A stretch of 64,000 nucleotides of DNA from Certhia americana (GCA_018697195.1 CM031858.1:86673604-86737603); one strand, 5' to 3'; shown: positions 11,829 through 20,365, counted from the stretch's first letter. Translations and numbers: made by a program. The notes: generated by a model not told the origin, from the sequence alone.

Positions 11829-14549
11829 TCATTCAGGAGGTTTTTCTTCTTCTATCCGACGGCGTCTTCTCTTGGAGGCAGTGGCTACCTGCCTTTCATC
11901 TCCTTCTGCAGGAGCTGGGTTTCTGGGAACGAAAGGCTTTACCCACTTTCGGGGGATCCATCGAGGACCTGAGGGAGCAGCTACACACGCATAGCCACGA
12001 CCCCAGGTCACGAGCTCATAAGGACCCTTGGTTTCCAAAGTTTCTGGGTCCTTAATTAGGACTGGAGGACACTGAGAAGGCTTGAACTGATTACCACTGT
12101 TAAAATGACGAGTTACAGGTGGATTCATGTTTTCAAAAGAACAGTTTAGGAAATTGATGGTAAACATGGCTTTGCAGAGCTTCTGTTGTGGAGGCATCCA
12201 CACAGTTGTGCTGCTCTGTTTAGCTAAAACCTGTTTGAGCGTCTGATGTGCACGCTCCACCACAGCTTGGCCTGTGGGGGAGTGGGGGATGCCAGTTTTA
12301 TGTTCCACTCCCCACTGCTGGACAAATTCCAGGAACTCCTTGGATGTGTATGCTGGGCCATTATCAGTTTTGATTTCTTTTGGGATCCCTAGCACTGAGA
12401 AAGCTTGCACTAGGTGTTTTTTAGCATGCACAGCTTTCTCTCCTGCGTGGGCAGAGGCAAATACTGCACCTGAATGTGTGTCAATACTCACATGAACATA
12501 TTTGAGACGACCAAAACTAGGAATGTGTGTGATATCGGTCTGCCACACTTCACAACTGCCAAGGCCTCGGGGATTAACTCCCATACCCATTGATGGCATA
12601 GCCTGGAACTGGCAATTGGGACAGGTGGCCACAATAGCTCGAGCCTGACTCCGTGTTAGCTGGAACTGACGGATCAGTCCTGGCACATTTTGATGATATT
12701 GTTGGTGACTCAGTTTTGCCTGTTGGAAGATATCAGGGAGGCGTGCTTTCTCAACTGGTGCAGCAAGGGAGTCTGCTCGACGATTCCCCTCTGCAATCTC
12801 TCCTGGTAAGTCCTGGTGCGATCGTACATGCATCACAAAGAATGGATGTTCTCGATGAGAAACCAAATAAATTAGCTTTGAGAGCAATCTGAAGAGATGC
12901 TCATTCTCAGTTTCTCTGAGCACAGCCTGCTCCGCTCTGGACACTATTCCAGCTACATATGCCGAGTCAGTTACCAAATTAAATGGTTCCGAGAACTTCT
13001 CAAAAGCTCTTACCACAGCTGCTAGTTCAGCTAACTGGGGGGACCCTTCTACAAACTCCACATCAGCTTCCCAATGCTGAGTTTGAGGATTTCTCCAAGT
13101 CATCACCGACTTGTGGGAAGCCCCAGATGCGTCCGTGAACACTGTGAGAGCTTTGAGTGGTCTCCGACTCCTTTTCTCACAAGGAATGAGGTGGAATTCC
13201 TCATTAAACAGCTTGTGAGATGGGGCATGGACCGATATTTGTCCCCTGTAGCTGTCCAGAGATAGCTGGAGATTGGCATTGCTCTGGAGCAAATGCTCAA
13301 ACATCTCTTTGGTCAGTCTCTTTGGAGAGTTTCTTCCCTCCTCTGAGAGCTTAACCGGAAGGTGAATGCATGTAAAATCACAACCAGCCAGTTCACACAG
13401 CCTCATCCTGGCTTTCTGAATCAGTTGAGCTATTATCTCTTGTGGCTCAGTGATGGTCTTGGATCTTTGGTGAGACAGGAAAACCCACTCTATGATTAAG
13501 AGTGAATCTCTCTGCCCCTCGATCCACTGATAAATCAGGCCATGAAGGTGTGGCAGTTTTCCTAGTACAATGAAATGGAAAGGTAGGCTTGGTTCATACC
13601 TGTGAGCCTGCCTCTCTGACAAGGCTTTCTGTACCTTTTCGATTGTAGTGTTTGCCTCTGGGGTCAGTTCCCTGGGAGAGCTCAGCTCTCTCTCCCCTTT
13701 CAATAATTTGAAAAGAGGGTCTAGATCCTCATTTGTGAGGCCTAGCCAGGGTCTTACCCAATTTAATGATCCACACAGGGAGTGGAAATCTGCTAGGGTC
13801 TTAGGATTCCAATTGATTTCCAATTTCTGAGGAACAACGGTCCTCTCTGATATTTGTAAGCCCAGATACTTCCAAGGTGGCATCCTTTGAAGTTTGTCTT
13901 CCTGTATTTGGAAACCAGCAGAGGTTAAAATTTTAACCACTTGGTCAAGTGTGACTTGGAGTATATTGTCATTAGGGGCACACACCAATATATCATCCAT
14001 GTAGTGGAGGATGATGGCATCCTGTCTCTCGGCACGTACAGGTGACAGCAATGATGCTATGTACTGTTGGCAAATGAATGGCGAGGCTTTACAACCTTGA
14101 GGCAGCACCTTCCAGTGATACCTCTTCATGGGGGCCTGGCGATTTAGGGTGGGAACTGAGAATGCAAACCTTATGGCATCTCCTGGGTGCAGAGGAATTT
14201 GGAAGAAACAATCTTTGATATCCAATACTGCTAATTTCCAGTCTCGAGGGAGCATAGTTGGCGAAGGCATTCCTGGCTGGATTGGTCCCATATCCTCTAT
14301 GATTTTGTTTATTTCCCTTAAATCATGTAAGAGCCTCCACTTGTCTTTTCCCAGTTTTTTTATTACAAAAACTGGGAAATTCCAAGGGCTTGTTGTTTCT
14401 TCTAGGTGGCCTTGAGCCACTTGCTCTTGTACCAGTTTTTCGAGCGCCTTGAGCTTATCTTTGCTCAATGGCCACTGCGGCATCCATTTTGGGGTATTAC
14501 TCAGCCATGTTAATTTGTAAGGAGGGCGCTCCACAGTGGCTACTTCTAA
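11829..14549 (-). CDS. pol: pol: reverse transcriptase, RNase H and integrase, uninterrupted
   Basis: An open frame of about 906 codons is reached by -1 frameshift from pro; there is no ATG near the start, and a GTG at 14534 is simply a valine codon in the frame. Numbering from that GTG: RT has catalytic Asp105 (LDIKD), LPQG at 144-147 and YMDD at 178-181. RNase H has Asp468, Glu503, Asp523 and Asp588. Integrase has the zinc-binding His610, His614, Cys638, Cys641 and the catalytic triad Asp667, Asp724, Glu760, with 35 residues between the last two. The C-terminal domain carries WGRGYACV and PRKWVKP blocks and ends in a basic run KRRRRR followed by acidic residues. Length and domain order are normal for a betaretroviral pol. 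The product would copy viral RNA into DNA and insert it into the chromosome. No inactivating lesion is visible. Confidence 0.95.
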   Translation of the reverse strand, partial: LEVATVERPPYKLTWLSNTPKWMPQWPLSKDKLKALEKLVQEQVAQGHLEETTSPWNFPVFVIKKLGKDKWRLLHDLREINKIIEDMGPIQPGMPSPTMLPRDWKLAVLDIKDCFFQIPLHPGDAIRFAFSVPTLNRQAPMKRYHWKVLPQGCKASPFICQQYIASLLSPVRAERQDAIILHYMDDILVCAPNDNILQVTLDQVVKILTSAGFQIQEDKLQRMPPWKYLGLQISERTVVPQKLEINWNPKTLADFHSLCGSLNWVRPWLGLTNEDLDPLFKLLKGERELSSPRELTPEANTTIEKVQKALSERQAHRYEPSLPFHFIVLGKLPHLHGLIYQWIEGQRDSLLIIEWVFLSHQRSKTITEPQEIIAQLIQKARMRLCELAGCDFTCIHLPVKLSEEGRNSPKRLTKEMFEHLLQSNANLQLSLDSYRGQISVHAPSHKLFNEEFHLIPCEKRSRRPLKALTVFTDASGASHKSVMTWRNPQTQHWEADVEFVEGSPQLAELAAVVRAFEKFSEPFNLVTDSAYVAGIVSRAEQAVLRETENEHLFRLLSKLIYLVSHREHPFFVMHVRSHQDLPGEIAEGNRRADSLAAPVEKARLPDIFQQAKLSHQQYHQNVPGLIRQFQLTRSQARAIVATCPNCQFQAMPSMGMGVNPRGLGSCEVWQTDITHIPSFGRLKYVHVSIDTHSGAVFASAHAGEKAVHAKKHLVQAFSVLGIPKEIKTDNGPAYTSKEFLEFVQQWGVEHKTGIPHSPTGQAVVERAHQTLKQVLAKQSSTTVWMPPQQKLCKAMFTINFLNCSFENMNPPVTRHFNSGNQFKPSQCPPVLIKDPETLETKGPYELVTWGRGYACVAAPSGPRWIPRKWVKPFVPRNPAPAEGDERQVATASKRRRRRIEEEKPPE

Positions 14550-15391
14550 AAATCCTGGGGTGTCTTAGGAATAATTAGTTTTACACCCCATTGGGACAAT
14601 GTATCTCTTCCCCACAAGGGGGCTTTGTAATTTGCAATATATGGACGGACGCTTGCTATTTTTCCATCTGGTCCCTCAATTTGCACAGTGTTTTTTGATA
14701 TTTTAGCCAATGTAATTCCTCCTATGCCCTGAAGTTTGCCAGCTATGGGTTGCAATTCCCAGTTCGATGGCCACTTGCTCTCAGGTAGAATTGTAACGTC
14801 AGCGCCTGTATCCAAAACTCCCTCTACATGGAGGCGGTCTGACCCATTTGCTATATTGCAAGCCAGGGAAGGCTTGTCCTCTCCCACCACTTCTGCCCAG
14901 TAGATTTCAGGTGATTTTCCATCAGCTACTATCTCTGCCGGAACAGGAATAGCTTGGGCAAGGATTTGCCCCTCTGCTAGGTAGAAAGGTGGGTGATTAC
15001 AACGTGCTAAGAGCATGAGGTTTGTAATTTGTCCCTTAATGGTCATGGGGACTACCTCAATTTGATCTGGAGTGTGTGCTATATCCCCTATGACAAGATA
15101 CTCACTGTTGGTTTCCCAGTTAGGCAACTGGTCCTGATGGATGTTTGACAGATCTACTGTGATTATTGTCCAGTCTGTATTTCTGAAATGAAAACTTTTG
15201 GCAGTCACGAGCCTGTGTCGGCCCCGAGGCTGCCAGACCTTGTTAATTAAACATTTGACAGTTTCAGTTTTTTCCTCCCTCACCCCCTCCCCCTTATCTG
15301 TTAAGAGAGAGGTATTAGCTGGTGAGGGACCCCATCTATTTTTGTACTCGCGCGAGACATGGTGAATGACGGGGGCGCGCTGGGAAATTAG
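14546..15391 (-). CDS. pro: pro: aspartic protease with degenerate dUTPase-like upstream region
   Basis: The frame is open for about 281 codons, from the gag-pro slippery site to TAG at 14546-14548; it is reached by -1 frameshift and needs no start codon. The protease lies in the C-terminal part: active site VLDTGADVTIL (DTGA about 90 residues from the end), flap with GIGG, and the conserved GRD near the end. It would cleave Gag and Pol polyproteins as a dimer. The roughly 150 residues before it correspond in place to the dUTPase of betaretroviral pro. An EGQILAQAIPVP stretch resembles a late dUTPase motif, but the early motifs and a C-terminal Gly-rich motif are not recognisable. No G-patch follows the protease. 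Intact reading frame. Confidence 0.92.
   Translation of the reverse strand, partial: LISQRAPVIHHVSREYKNRWGPSPANTSLLTDKGEGVREEKTETVKCLINKVWQPRGRHRLVTAKSFHFRNTDWTIITVDLSNIHQDQLPNWETNSEYLVIGDIAHTPDQIEVVPMTIKGQITNLMLLARCNHPPFYLAEGQILAQAIPVPAEIVADGKSPEIYWAEVVGEDKPSLACNIANGSDRLHVEGVLDTGADVTILPESKWPSNWELQPIAGKLQGIGGITLAKISKNTVQIEGPDGKIASVRPYIANYKAPLWGRDTLSQWGVKLIIPKTPQDF
14549..14555 (-). promoter_or_regulatory. pro-pol -1 ribosomal slippery site, G GAT TTT
   Basis: On the minus strand, GGATTTT is followed directly by TAG, the pro stop. Slippage by one base moves ribosomes into the pol frame, which is open from exactly this point. Type and placement match the pro-pol junction of betaretroviruses. 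A downstream RNA pseudoknot is expected but was not modelled. Confidence 0.8.
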
Positions 15392-15397
15392 TTTTTT
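15391..15397 (-). promoter_or_regulatory. gag-pro -1 ribosomal slippery site, A AAA AAC
   Basis: Minus-strand AAAAAAC, in the gag frame as CAA AAA AAC, abuts the gag stop TAA (15388-15390). The pro frame is open from this point on. This is the classical heptamer used at betaretroviral gag-pro junctions. Confidence 0.88.
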
Positions 15398-16429
15398 TGT
15401 TTGCTGGATTTCGGTTTCTGACTTGGACTCTGGTTCCTGCTCTCAGAGCAGGCCTTTGCAAGATGTCCAGGCTGTTTGCAGAGGTAGCATATGATGTGCT
15501 GCAGACGATCTCGTGATGTTGGTTGCTGCATTGGTTCAGGCCTCTCCGGTGATGCAGTTTTGGGATGAAGCAGTCCGGGGTCAGGTGCACTGAACAGCTC
15601 TGCTTTCCTACAACACGCTTCAATCATGTGAGCAAGAGAAGGGGGGGGGTCGAGAGGAAGGCTAAGGATAACCCTACGACAGGCCTCATTAGCATTCCTC
15701 AAGGCCAGTTCTTTAATGAGTTCGGTCTGGATAGACGGTTGCTGAACCTGTCTTTCGACCTGTACTTTTAATCTATCGACAAAATGCAAAAAACTTTCAG
15801 AAGGGGATTGTTTGATATTTATGTAACTGCCTTGAGTGTCTGTGGTGGGTAACTGATGAAAGGATTTTTCTGCAGCAGTAGAAATTTTGTGTAATATTTG
15901 CTGTGATAGCAATCTGGTTTGCTGTTCAGGACAAAGCAATTTACCTTCACCACATAAGTGATCTAGTGTGATATCATTATTGTCATTATCCTTGGCTATA
16001 TCAGGAGTTAGGTGGATATCCTGTAGTACTGTTTTTAAATTTTTTTTCCAAATGCTTTCCCATAATTCATATTCAGATGGAGTTAGTAAACATCTGAATA
16101 AGTCTTTAATATCAGCAGGAACTAGTTCATTTGAACTGAATGTAGCTGTTATCATGTTTTTGAAAATTTGGCTAAATCGGCCAAAATCTTTTTGCATTTT
16201 GCAGAGTTCTTTTTTATCTTGGTAAGAAAATGGTTTATATTCTTTTCTGCCATTCTTTTTGCCAACATATACTACAGGTGCCACCATAGGTATTGTTTCC
16301 TCAGAGTTAGTTTTAGTTTCAGGAAAGTGTGTTGTATGTAGGGCAGAAGATAGGGTATTATTGTGTGTATGTGGATGTGGATGTGTCTCAGGCTGTAATA
16401 TAAATTGTTTCTGGTTTGCAGCTGTGAGG

Positions 16430-16866
16430 AGTTCGCAGCACCCCCCACAGCCGTGGGGGAGCAGGGAACCTGCCCTGTCCCCGCCGCTGCTGCCTGCCGA
16501 GCCGGGGTGGAAACGGCAACAGTAGCGATGTGCCGTGCTGCACGGGGAGAGGGGGGAGAGGGAGGCACGGGAACCGCTCGGGGAATGGGGGGCTGCGGGG
16601 GCGCCGCTGCACGGGCACGGGTCTGCCCCGGCCCCGCCGCCGCTCGGGGAGCGGGGGGCAGCCGGGTCCCCGGTGCCGTGTGGAGCTCGGTCCTCGGCCA
16701 CGTCCCGGCGCCCGGCGCCGGAGCCACCCCCGCCGAAACCGGGATCAGTGCAAAGCCCGCGCACCCATGCCGGGCTTTCGCAATTCCCGCCGAACGCGCC
16801 CGCACCCCCTGCGCCGCCCCGTCCGCTTGTCCCCCCCCCCCACCGCTCCGGGATCAAAGGTGGAGG
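16430..16866 (-). other. Very GC- and CpG-rich linker segment inside gag
   Basis: Between matrix and capsid, composition jumps to strongly GC-rich with many CpGs, while gag on either side is AT-leaning. All frames on both strands are open, as expected from scarcity of A/T-rich stops, and yield Ala/Pro/Gly/Arg-rich peptides. It occupies the place of the small linker proteins between matrix and capsid. The boundaries are estimates. Because all frames are open, the true coding frame here cannot be decided by eye. Confidence 0.75.
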
Positions 16867-16867
16867 G

Positions 16868-17010
16868 CAGCATGCCATTGTAAGAGGGTGGGGGGATAGA
16901 GGCAGAGAGGTGGGAGGGGTAGGAGGGGCTGGGGGCGGAGAGGTGGGAGGGGTAGGAGGGGATGGGGGCAGAGGGGTGGGATGGATGGGATGGGGTGGGG
17001 GCGGGGTTAA
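16868..17010 (-). repeat. Minisatellite-like repeat in gag encoding Pro/Ser/Tyr-rich units
   Basis: On the plus strand, G-rich units of roughly 33 bases (GAGAGGTGGGAGGGGTAGGA and similar) repeat at about 16900-16965 with shorter decayed units towards 17010. In the matrix frame they encode PSYPSHLSA-type repeats next to the PPSY motif. Such repeats are prone to length change. Confidence 0.75.
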
Positions 17011-17452
17011 GGGTGAGGGGGTATGGGTTAGAATGGACAGAGCCAGCCACGTGGTCGGCTCCATCTTTGTAGGACCACGCCGAGTTTGCACGTGGCTCCG
17101 ATGACTCTAAGCTGGAAAGAGAAGTCTGTGGGGGTAAAAGGGGGTTACTTAAAGTGGATTTCTCGGGCTGGCTGTCGCTTCTGGAAGCTAGTAGATGTTT
17201 CCGTGCCTTTAAAAAAATTGGGATGAATTTCGGAACAATTTTGTCTCCATTTTCAGCTTTTTCTGTTAGTATTAAACCAATATTATCCCAAAATTCAAGA
17301 GAAGTGACATTTTCCCAGTTGGTATTTGGATGTTCTTTAGCTAACCACGAGGTGAATTGTGTTAGGAGCTTCTTAGAGATTTTCAGATCTTTTAAAAGTG
17401 GCTTAAGTTGCTTTAATAAACTCTTTTGCTGACACGAGGGTGTTAAACCCAT

Positions 17453-17901
17453 GATAGATAACAAAGTGTCGAATTCTCTAAACTTCTGAGCAGAATATAA
17501 CAAGAAACAGGTCCGTCCCTTATTCCCGCTTTCACCAGAGACCCGGGAGGGGACGGGGGAGGGGGGGAGAACTCAGCAGGGCACAAACGGCTCCTGCGGA
17601 AACTCCGACCCTAGGCAGTGGGGGGGCACTCTACAGGGTCCCCCCAGAGCCTACAACACACCCAAAATGCAGTTTCCCAAGCCTAGGGAAACCCACGAAA
17701 AGAGAAAAAGATTTCTGTTTCTTGGCTACAGAAGGAACCCTACTCAAAACCGACCTGCACAGAGTACAGGCTACCGGTTTTATCCTTCTCACCCACAGCT
17801 GTACAAAAAACGGCTGAATCAGTGAGAGAGGCAATTGAACACTCCCAAAAAGCTTCTAAGACCTCCTGAAGAGGCTCCAGCTTATTCCGTAGGGGTTTTT
17901 T
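17453..17901 (-). other. Proviral leader between primer binding site and gag
   Basis: About 450 bases, the usual place of packaging and dimerisation signals. A C-rich/G-rich run lies near 17540-17570. A 67-codon minus-strand open frame (17834 to 17631) has no recognisable features and is probably chance. No splice donor could be assigned with confidence. Confidence 0.6.
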
Positions 17902-17919
17902 TTGCTACGTTGGGCGCCA
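17902..17919 (-). other. Primer binding site, lysine-tRNA type
   Basis: Two bases after the 5' LTR, the minus strand reads TGGCGCCCAACGTAGCAA. The first 13 bases agree with the 3' end of the lysine tRNA (Lys1,2 type) used by several betaretroviruses; the last five diverge. The match is from general knowledge of that tRNA and has not been aligned to this host's tRNA genes. Confidence 0.8.
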
Positions 17920-17921
17920 AT

Positions 17922-18256
17922 TGTAGTTTTCTCCTGTCCCTTTAACCCCCCCACAAGCTGCCAGCCCAGATTTAGGGGGAGTATAGGAAGAGGGAACTAC
18001 AGAATAGGGTAGAGAGAGTTGCAAAAGAGGCCCTCTTACCCCAGGATGTATTCCAAGGCCTTTATTCCTTGAAGGGGATCCGGAGAGAGAGAGAGATCAC
18101 ATGGGGGAGGAGGGGTTTTTATCACCTTTGGGGTCGGGGTCAGGTTACCTGTCCGATCCTATAGGTCAAAAGACCAGGGGGCAGGTAACCCAGGCCGGTT
18201 ACAGTTTCTGGGGGAGGGGTTTTGGGGGAAAATACATTCCTAAAGGGATTACAACA
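17922..18256 (-). repeat. 5' LTR of the provirus (promoter LTR)
   Basis: 335 bp, the same length as the 3' LTR, and identical to it except at five positions (17985, 18007, 18018, 18034, 18077). It has TG...CA termini, a TATA-like element on the minus strand (about 18116-18122), AATAAA (18061-18066) and the U3 dyad (18143-18190). Transcription would run towards lower coordinates. Confidence 0.96.
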
Positions 18257-18262
18257 ATAGAC
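18257..18262. repeat. Target-site duplication, right copy (ATAGAC)
   Basis: Exact match to 11359-11364. Confidence 0.95.
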
Positions 18263-19217
18263 CAAAGTTTTTCTGAGCTCCTCTTGAATTTCTATACTAA
18301 GATTTCCTACTGCAGTGTATTTTTCTCCTTAGGTTCACCTGCAAGTTCATCTTGGTGGCAAAGATGTGTTTCATCAGGTATGTGGTTTTCATGGTTGACT
18401 TGTAAATTTGTGAACAAGAAAGTTCAGCCAGGCCAATTTCACCTGCTGGTGTCAGTCCCCCTGTCCATACTTTTAAAACACAGAGATGTAGTAGAAATTT
18501 GTTATGAGACATACTGAACTGGGATTCGTTGTCATTCATCATCCCACCTTCTACACACTGTTGCAGTAATGTCCCTAATGTGTCCCTGAACAATCTGAGC
18601 TCATCTCACCTTCCTTTGGACCATTCTCTTAAAAGCAGCTTCTTCAACACACTGACAACTTCATTCATTGATAAAAGATACTTCTGTCCAGTTGACTTAG
18701 TTATCCTCTGCAGATTTCTCAATTTCATTTTCTAGCATCTGCTCAACATTTTCTGTGTTGTTTTAGATGCTATGGATCTTTCTTTTTATTACAGATGTAC
18801 TTTGAAATATCAGACTGACAACAAAAATCTAAAGAAAGTTCAGTTAAAATAAGAGGGAAAATAGACTTGCAGCAAACAAATACATTTTCCTAACACACCA
18901 TGATACACATAAATTGTCAAGGTTAGGTGTCCTTGACTTAGTCTGGTGAATAGTTTATGATTCTGAAAATTTATCTCTCTCTTTTAATAGTTCTGTCAGG
19001 CTTTCATCTTCTACAAAACGCTTCTCAATTTAATGTGATGCATCTGAATGTTTTTGTAATTACTGATAAAACAACAATTTGCTTTGAACAAGCACATATA
19101 ACAGTGATCAAGTAACTTGCATGTCTTTGATATTTTTTCTGTTAGGATTTGATCAAAAATATGCTGTACTGTGTAGTAAATATATATATATATATCAAAG
19201 TTATTTTTACAGAATTG
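18263..19217. other. AT-rich flank, (TA)n at 19181-19195
   Basis: No gene recognised. A short TA dinucleotide run lies just before the next CR1. Confidence 0.5.
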
Positions 19218-20365
19218 AGAGAATCATAAAATTATAGAAACACAGAAAGGCTTGGGTGGGAAGGGAGCTTATAAATCCTCTAGTTGCAACCCTCCTGCCA
19301 TGGGCTGCGACACGTCCCGCTAAACCTGGTTGTTCAAAGATTTATCCAGCCTGGCCTTGAACATTCCAAGGAATGGGACATCCACAACTTCTCTGGGCAA
19401 ACTTTTCCAGTATCTTACCCTCTTACCTTTCTTCAGTTTAAAGCCACCCTCCCTTATCTTGTCACTATTTGCCTGTGTAAAAAGTTGTTCTCCTTCTTTT
19501 GTATGTGCTGCTTTGAACACTGCTGTAAAGTCTCTTTAACCCTTCTCTTCTCCAGCTCTCTTGGCCTGTCTTCAAAGGAGAGGCTCTCCAGCCCTCTGGC
19601 CATCTTGGTGTCCTTTCTCTGGACTCTCTCCAACAGGTCCATGTCCTTTCTGTGCTGGGGCCCCCAGAGCCGAATGCAACACTCCAGGTGGGGCAGAGCA
19701 GACAGGAAGAATCTCCCTCACCATGCTGGCCACACTGCTTTGGATGCAACACAGTTGGCTTTCTGGGTTGCCAATGCACATTGCTGGGTCTTGTCCAGTT
19801 CTTCACCTATAAGAACCCCCAAGTCCTTCTTCACAGGAAATGATTGTCAATGAGTTCTTCTCCCAATCTGTCCTCACATCTGTGATTACCCTGATCCAGG
19901 TGCAGCACCTTGCCCTTGGTCTTGTACTTCATGAGGTTCTCATGGGCCCACTTCTCACATTTGCCCAGGTCTTTCTGGATGGCATCCCATCCTTGAGTTG
20001 CGCCAACTGACCTGCCCAGCTTCCTTGCTGAGGGTGCACTTGATCCCTCTGTCTGTGTTTTTGATGAAAATATTGAACAACACTGACAGCAAGACAGAGC
20101 CCTGAGGGACAACACTCGTCACTGGCCTCAGCCTGGACATAGAGCCACTGACCATGACTCTCTGGCTTTGTGCATTCAGCCAATTCCTTATCCACCAAAT
20201 AGTCCACCCTTTGAACCCATGTCTTGCCCATTTGGAGTTAAGGATGTCGTGTGGGACACTGTTGAAGGCCTTACAGAAGTCTAGGTAGATGACATTGCTT
20301 GGTCTTTCCATGTTGATAGTTGTAGAATGAATGTTGCAGGCAGATATTTCTGGAATCACAGGAGA
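19218..20365 (-). mobile_element. CR1-type LINE, 3' part (end of ORF2 and 3' UTR), decayed
   Basis: The minus strand encodes reverse-transcriptase blocks from the C-terminal half of CR1 ORF2: VIYLDFCKAFNSVPHDIL, then GWTIWWIRNWLNAQSQRVMV, then [15 protein letters not shown] (20359 to 19955). Further frames downstream cover the ORF2 end and 3' UTR, reaching an AT-rich tail with ATCATA/ATTATAGAA-type sequence at 19218-19240, the usual form of a CR1 3' end. The 5' side is truncated, and frameshifts show it is dead. Its orientation is opposite to the 9700-10626 copy. The RT segments differ enough to be separate insertions, probably of different subfamilies. Confidence 0.92.

Larger units (their letters stand above)
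15388..17452 (-). pseudogene. gag: gag: matrix, linker, capsid, nucleocapsid; broken by one frameshift
   Basis: The likely start is ATG at 17450-17452, giving MGLTPS, with Gly2 available for N-myristoylation; an in-frame ATG 17 codons upstream (17503) lacks that glycine. The matrix domain runs to about 17150 and is followed by a Ser/Pro/Tyr-rich region with PYPS/SYPSH repeats and a PPSY late-budding motif (16880-16891). This frame then runs to a stop at 16745. Capsid and nucleocapsid lie in another frame, open down to TAA at 15388. Capsid begins near PMVAPVVYVG (about 16290), with the major homology region IKQSPSESFLHFVDRL downstream. Nucleocapsid has a single CCHC zinc knuckle, CYLCKQPGHLAKAC. 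The change of frame coincides with an 11-base G run (16831-16841), so one base of homopolymer slippage, or a sequencing or assembly error, would explain it. As given, Gag cannot be made as one chain. Confidence 0.9.
11365..18256 (-). mobile_element. Endogenous betaretrovirus-like provirus (class II ERV), full length, without env
   Basis: Two 335-bp LTRs flank a 6.2-kb interior carrying, in minus-strand order, a primer binding site, leader, gag, pro, pol and a purine tract. Target-site duplications are perfect. Gag, pro and pol each occupy a different frame and are joined by two -1 slippery sites, the arrangement of betaretroviruses. Pro carries DTGA. Pol carries YMDD, RNase H and an HHCC/D,D(35)E integrase. 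No envelope frame exists: pol ends at 11829 and the purine tract begins at about 11714. Gag has one frame break; pro and pol are open throughout. LTR divergence is 5 of 335 sites, so insertion is recent. This is a genomic copy inherited by the host, and nothing in the sequence shows whether it is expressed. Confidence 0.97.

Noticed and set aside
16272..16805. 177-codon minus-strand frame inside gag
   Set aside because: It overlaps the capsid frame and reads Ala/Pro-rich then His/Ile-rich sequence. It may include part of the true linker frame but is not a separate gene.
16405..17104. Several long plus-strand open frames (up to 189 codons) across gag
   Set aside because: They are shadows of the GC-rich gag linker, where stop codons are rare in every frame; the products are Gly/Ala/Pro/Arg-rich without domains.
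18101..18517. 138-codon plus-strand frame starting in the 5' LTR
   Set aside because: It begins with LTR-encoded residues that recur from the other LTR (11544-11771) and runs into flank; antisense chance frame.
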